Origin: Gymnothorax reevesii
Lineage: Eukaryota > Chordata > Actinopteri > Anguilliformes > Muraenidae
DNA length: 64,000 nt
Assembly: GCA_029721435.1 (NCBI GenBank)
Contig: CM056580.1
Coordinates: 75,789,367-75,853,366 of the forward strand
Direction: 5' to 3'
The notes under the pieces were generated by a model. The model was not told the origin of the DNA, made no database searches, and worked only from the letters and a program-made list of their open reading frames with translations. Numbering within the stretch: position 1 is the first letter of the stretch; every line of letters starts with the position of its first letter. Made by a program: the position numbers and the translations under genes. Shown here in pieces: positions 60,313 to 64,000 of this stretch.

Positions 60313-61473
60313 TAGCCTGACTCCACCAGCCTTCGTGCTTCCGCTTAATTTCATTTCACTTCGGTACTTAGTCTGATCACTCGGAGCTCTGCCTCGTTTA
60401 CCATCCGCAGAAAATACACCAGACCAACCAACGAACAGAAGGCGTGGCCGAGAGCCATGATGTAGCAGCTGCGCCGAGTTTGAAATTGTAGTCTCTGAAA
60501 TCAACAATGGCTACGGACAAAGATACATTGGAGGCCATTCGCTCTGTCGTGGAGAAAATCCCGGGTATCAGCGACTTATAGCCACAAAAAGACGAATGTT
60601 TGGTTAGTTTTTTGAATCGAAATGAAGTTGTAGCGCTACTCCCTACAGATTGTAATATCTACTTAATAGTCATCATGAAATAGGCACCCTGTTCATCTTT
60701 GTAAGAGACAGCCGAACCACCTCAGCTAACTTTTAGCTTCTAGTGTTACATTGCCCGCGAATTTCACACTATTTAAGTAAGCAGCAAACTTTTTAAAAGC
60801 CGTACTTTTGTCCAAGTCACAAGACCAATTAACTGTCTCAGTGTTATGTTGTAATTATGCATGAATAAAATGGCTGTCTGAGACAGCCAAATGCTTAGAG
60901 CCAAACTGTGTTGCTATAAAGTTAGATAGCGAGCTAGGTATGATGTTAGCGTAAGTATGGTTAGCGGTTCAGTTTTATGTCAACGCAGATTTTGTCCTGA
61001 TGTAAATAATGCGATATTCTCGCCGATTCTGTTTTTGTTTTCGGGTCTCTAATGTTATTTATTTATTTTTTGACAGCAACAGTATCTGCAGGAAAAACTA
61101 TAGCTCAACCGCTTGTTTCTTGTGAGGAGAACAGAAAGAGCACCTTTGGTTCTTTTAATTGAATGAATGAAGGCTAAAATTTGGTAGATGAGCATATTTA
61201 TGGGTACAGTATTAACTTTAATGTACCGATCAGTTTGTTTTTGCTGCATTCCTGGAATGAAGGACTGTAGTTTCCAGTGGAAGTACTAGGCGGCTGAGCC
61301 GGCGCATAACATACGTCATCGCCAAACGTTAATGATTAGCTTATGGGTAGACCGATGATTTTAAACTTCAGACAAGCGCCCACCCACCAGGAAGTAAACA
61401 CTTGTCAAAGACGACTACCCACACTCTGCGTACGAAGCAAAACGAAGTAGCAGAGTCTGGTTTTACCAGGCTA
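60313..61473. mobile_element. Non-autonomous DNA transposon (1161 bp) with a captured helicase fragment
   Basis: The ends TAGCCTGACTCCACCAGCCT and, reversed, TAGCCTGGTAAAACCAGACT are terminal inverted repeats. ACAAATTTC flanks the element exactly on both sides. A 9-bp duplication would fit a MULE-type element; 8-bp (hAT type) cannot be excluded, since the boundary base is ambiguous. No transposase is visible. A short helicase-like coding piece lies at 60507-60656. Confidence 0.85.
60507..60656 (+). pseudogene. RecQ-like helicase N-terminal fragment (one stop)
   Basis: It opens with ATG at 60507 and reads MATDKDTLEAIRSVVEKIPG, then ISDL, a TAG (60579-60581), then PQKDECLVSFLNRNEVVALL and PTD. 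The pattern (Pro-Gln motif, Phe-Leu, Val-Val-Ala-Leu-Leu-Pro-Thr) is the start of a RecQ/DEAD-type helicase: motif 0 with its Gln, then the first residues of Walker A. The rest of Walker A (Gly-Lys-Ser) and all later motifs are missing. It was probably acquired from, or left over from, a larger helicase-bearing element. No enzyme can be made. Confidence 0.6.
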
Positions 61474-61482
61474 ACAAATTTC
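61474..61482. repeat. Right 9-bp target duplication
   Basis: ACAAATTTC, exact copy of 60304-60312. Confidence 0.85.
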
Positions 61483-61867
61483 CTCTTCTCCTAAAATTTT
61501 GGTTGCTTGTCTCACTTGCTTTGCTCTGCTACTGGTCCCATAGCCCAATAAGCGAAGCCTCAATAGAAATGAATGGGGAAGTGACTTCGCCCTTCAACAT
61601 ATTGTGCTATGCCACAACTGTGTCCCTTAAAATACACAAAGAGTGAAATACATTCACAAACAAGAGCGATTCACAATCGCCACTATTTATCTAATTGGAT
61701 TTCAGTCACTAATGTTAAGAATACACACAGAACACGTCTTATGCTGTATATACCATGCCTACCCGAGGGGAAAACAAATCATGGCACTCCATTGATTTTG
61801 TTTTGCATGATTGCCTTCTAGTCTTGTATTGCCTTCTAGTCTTTTAAGTCTGTTAGCTGAAATAATA
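61483..61867. other. Intronic DNA, nothing recognised
   Basis: No coding or repeat signal. A short GCCTTCTAGTCTT duplication lies near 61812 and 61831. Confidence 0.45.
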
Positions 61868-62175
61868 ACTAGAGTGTTCAGGTGAACACGTGTCACCAGC
61901 GAAGCACTTATGTGAAAGTGTGACTACCACCTGAAAGTGTGACTACCGGACAGACAGACAGACGGACAGACAGACACCGGACAAAGTGATCCCTATGTGC
62001 CGCTATGCTTCGCAGGCGACACAACTAGAGTGTTCAGGTGAACACGTGTCGCCTGCGAAGCACTCATGTGAAAGTGTGACTACCAACTGAAAGTGTGACT
62101 ACCGGGCAGACAGACAGACGGACAGACGCCAGACAAAGTGATCCCTATGTGCCTCTATGCTTCACAGGCGACACA
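61868..62175. repeat. Tandem duplication, two units of about 156 and 152 bp
   Basis: Both units start ACTAGAGTGTTCAGGTGAAC and end GGCGACACA. Within each, CGTGTCGCCTGCGAAGCA (or a variant) near the left is inverted as TGCTTCGCAGGCGACAC at the right, so each unit is itself a foldback. Each contains two copies of GAAAGTGTGACTACC and a GACA/GACG tract. The second unit lacks a few bases of that tract. Confidence 0.9.
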
Positions 62176-62313
62176 AAAATGCACAAATGCTGTCATGTAA
62201 CAGGATGCATCGCCAAAAAAGCGAAATAATTCCCAAGTAAATTTTTTATGAAATTCTAAACTGCAACTGTCATTTTCAAGCCCTGACTCATCCCAACTGA
62301 GTTGGGTCACTCA

Positions 62314-63316
62314 TACCCCTTTTCCACCAAAAATAACCTGGTAACCTGGTGCTGGTGCCGTGCTGGTGCTAGTGCTAGTGCCAGTGCTTAGTTGGTTCAA
62401 CCCGCGCACCTGCTCAGAACCTGTTTGCTTTTCCATCGCCGAGGAGGTAACTCAGACCCACGCGATTTATGTCACTGTAAATTAAGATCAGGAGAAAATG
62501 AACGTTGCTCGAGACCTACGTCTCTCTCAGCAGCACTCACGCAACATCTGACAATACAGAAATACCATGAATAAACCATGAATAAAAATGTAAAACTTAA
62601 ATAATGCTTGTGTTTCTCTCTTCAGTAATACTATTATTGTCACTTAAGTTTTATCATTTCTAGAGGGGAAAAGGAATATAGCCGATTAGATTGCTATGAT
62701 CTTGTACTGGATTAAAATCACAAATAAGGCGCTAACCGTATCTTGCGTTGTTGTCCATGCATGTTAAAAATATAGAAACCTTGTGTTGAAATAGGGTGTA
62801 ATAATAGGAACACACTATCCATCTTTACTTTTCCCAAGGAAGCAGACAGGTAATAAATAAATGAGCAACTGACGTATTTCACTCCAGCTTTGTCACTTTG
62901 AACGATCTAATGTAGTTCGCTTTGAAATGACATTGAAGCTCACTAACGGGAATAACAGTAATTCGCAAATGCCCTACCTGGCCAGTTAACTTATATTCGT
63001 AATGCTTATTATAGACGTAAGCGGCGCAGAAAGTAAAATGAAATATAAACAAATCATGCAGATGTAAGACATATGCTTATACATCCCAACGTTTACTGCG
63101 AGCAGAATGCTAAAAATACTTCTGCGACCGCGCTGGCCGTGTTGGTAAACTCTGCTCCACGTGATCGGTGCTTGCTCTGGACCAGCAAGGAGTTGGTGCT
63201 TACTCTAGCACCGGTTTTAAGAGCCAGGAGCTGGTGCTTAGGCTGTGGAAAACGAAAGAACCGGTGCCAAGTCAGGCTTTGGCTCTGAACCAGCACCAGC
63301 TTGTGGAAAAGGGGTA
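62314..63316. mobile_element. Non-autonomous DNA transposon with TACCCCTTTTCCAC ends, 1.0 kb
   Basis: TACCCCTTTTCCACCAA at 62314 is inverted as TTGTGGAAAAGGGGTA ending 63316. TCA lies directly outside each end (62311-62313 and 63317-63319), which fits a 3-bp target duplication of the PIF/Harbinger kind. Both subterminal regions are rich in GGTGCTGG/CCAGCACC motifs, also inverted. No transposase frame was seen inside; open frames at 62392 and 63073 are chance. Confidence 0.72.
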
Positions 63317-64000
63317 TCAGATCATCTAGCTTTGGGATGGGAACGATTAAACTCTTGCGGGGCAGTTGGTGATGTTGAGGGGCAATAACAGATTTGAAAA
63401 ACTGTTTGTCACCACAATGATCTTTGAACTTAAGATCCTTTAGAGCTGTCCCAAGGGCATCAACAGTGATTGGCCCAGTTGAGATAAGCAGAGGAACAGA
63501 AGCTTTTTTCCAGAATAAACTGATTAGATCAATGACTAGAGTAAGTACAATGTACGTTGAGCAACTTCTGGAAATGTGTTTTCCTATTTTCCAATCTCAC
63601 TTTAGTTGTGTCTCCTCGGCTCTAAGAGGACGCAAATCTTCTGCTGTCTGTGATCTCTTTGACAGCTTCCCAAACAACCTCTTTCATGCAGGAGCTCTGA
63701 ACGGATAAACTGGCTCTTAACATGCACAGCTAAAACAAAAAGGGAGTTGGAGTCAACTTAAGGCTCCACTTGAAGGTCAGACAGAACTGCATAACTGTTT
63801 GCAAAAGCACTATCATTGCGGTTCAGAGGTTTCATCAGTCACTTTGCAGTCAAGCTACTAAAAATAACCTATGGCAGAGAGCATTCGATGATTGGATTGG
63901 ACGTCTGGATTATAAAAGTTTTCTTAACAGTGCTTCTTGTGCACCTGGATGAGGTCAATTTCTACCCCCCCCCCCGTGGTGTAAAGCTGATCCTTCTTGA
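63317..64000. other. Intronic DNA, nothing recognised
   Basis: No domain in the short open frames at 63424-63708 and 63770-63952. A C-run of ten or more lies at 63965-63975. Confidence 0.45.

Noticed and set aside
37690..64000. Further ZMAT4 exons (first finger, start codon)
   Set aside because: Searched on the minus strand for the family's first-finger pattern (DSYCKVC-like, then H...H) and found none; they probably lie outside the window.

Overview
The window is nuclear DNA from a ray-finned (teleost) fish. It holds two exons of the host gene ZMAT4 on the minus strand, a fully contained 33.6 kb intron between them, parts of the two flanking introns, and many transposable elements. The teleost call rests on the residues of the two ZMAT4 zinc-finger exons and on the repeat set: fish-type Tc1 transposons with IR/DR-style ends, a Gmr1-type Ty3/Gypsy element, an L1/Tx1-like LINE, and TTAA-flanked elements with AGGGG ends. 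The species cannot be told from the sequence.

Layout. 1-3.7 kb: intron with a (CA)n tract. 3728-3949: ZMAT4 exon with a matrin-type finger (minus). 3950-37532: intron containing a nearly full-length L1/Tx1-like LINE (9973-14201, 16-bp target-site duplication), a Tc1 copy (16472-17827), a 153-bp hairpin (18229-18381), a second-family Tc1 copy split by a 2.3-kb TTAA element (19913-23700), Tc1 fragments (25893-26297 and 26790-27216) and a Tc1 copy split by a MITE-like element (31629-33547). 37533-37689: the preceding ZMAT4 exon. 37690-64000: further upstream intron holding a 6.1-kb Gypsy element whose integrase lies before the reverse transcriptase (38532-44632). It also holds a Tc1 copy hit by two solo LTRs in opposite orientation (44640-48003), an antisense LINE tail (49124-50240), a Tc1 element with long inverted ends (53065-54699), a 2.3-kb array of degenerate 125-150 bp units rich in AGGTCA half-sites (56246-58580), a 1.16-kb TIR element carrying a RecQ-like helicase fragment (60313-61473), a tandem duplication (61868-62175) and another TIR element (62314-63316).

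How it works together. Only ZMAT4 looks functional. Its two exons join in phase (one base of a Glu codon from the upstream exon, two from the downstream exon), so the mobile DNA is spliced out. Every transposase or polymerase gene here carries stops, frameshifts or truncations, so none looks able to act on its own. The most informative features are the insertion footprints: exact target-site duplications and nested insertions allow a relative dating of the layers. No operon, CRISPR array, tRNA or rRNA gene was seen.
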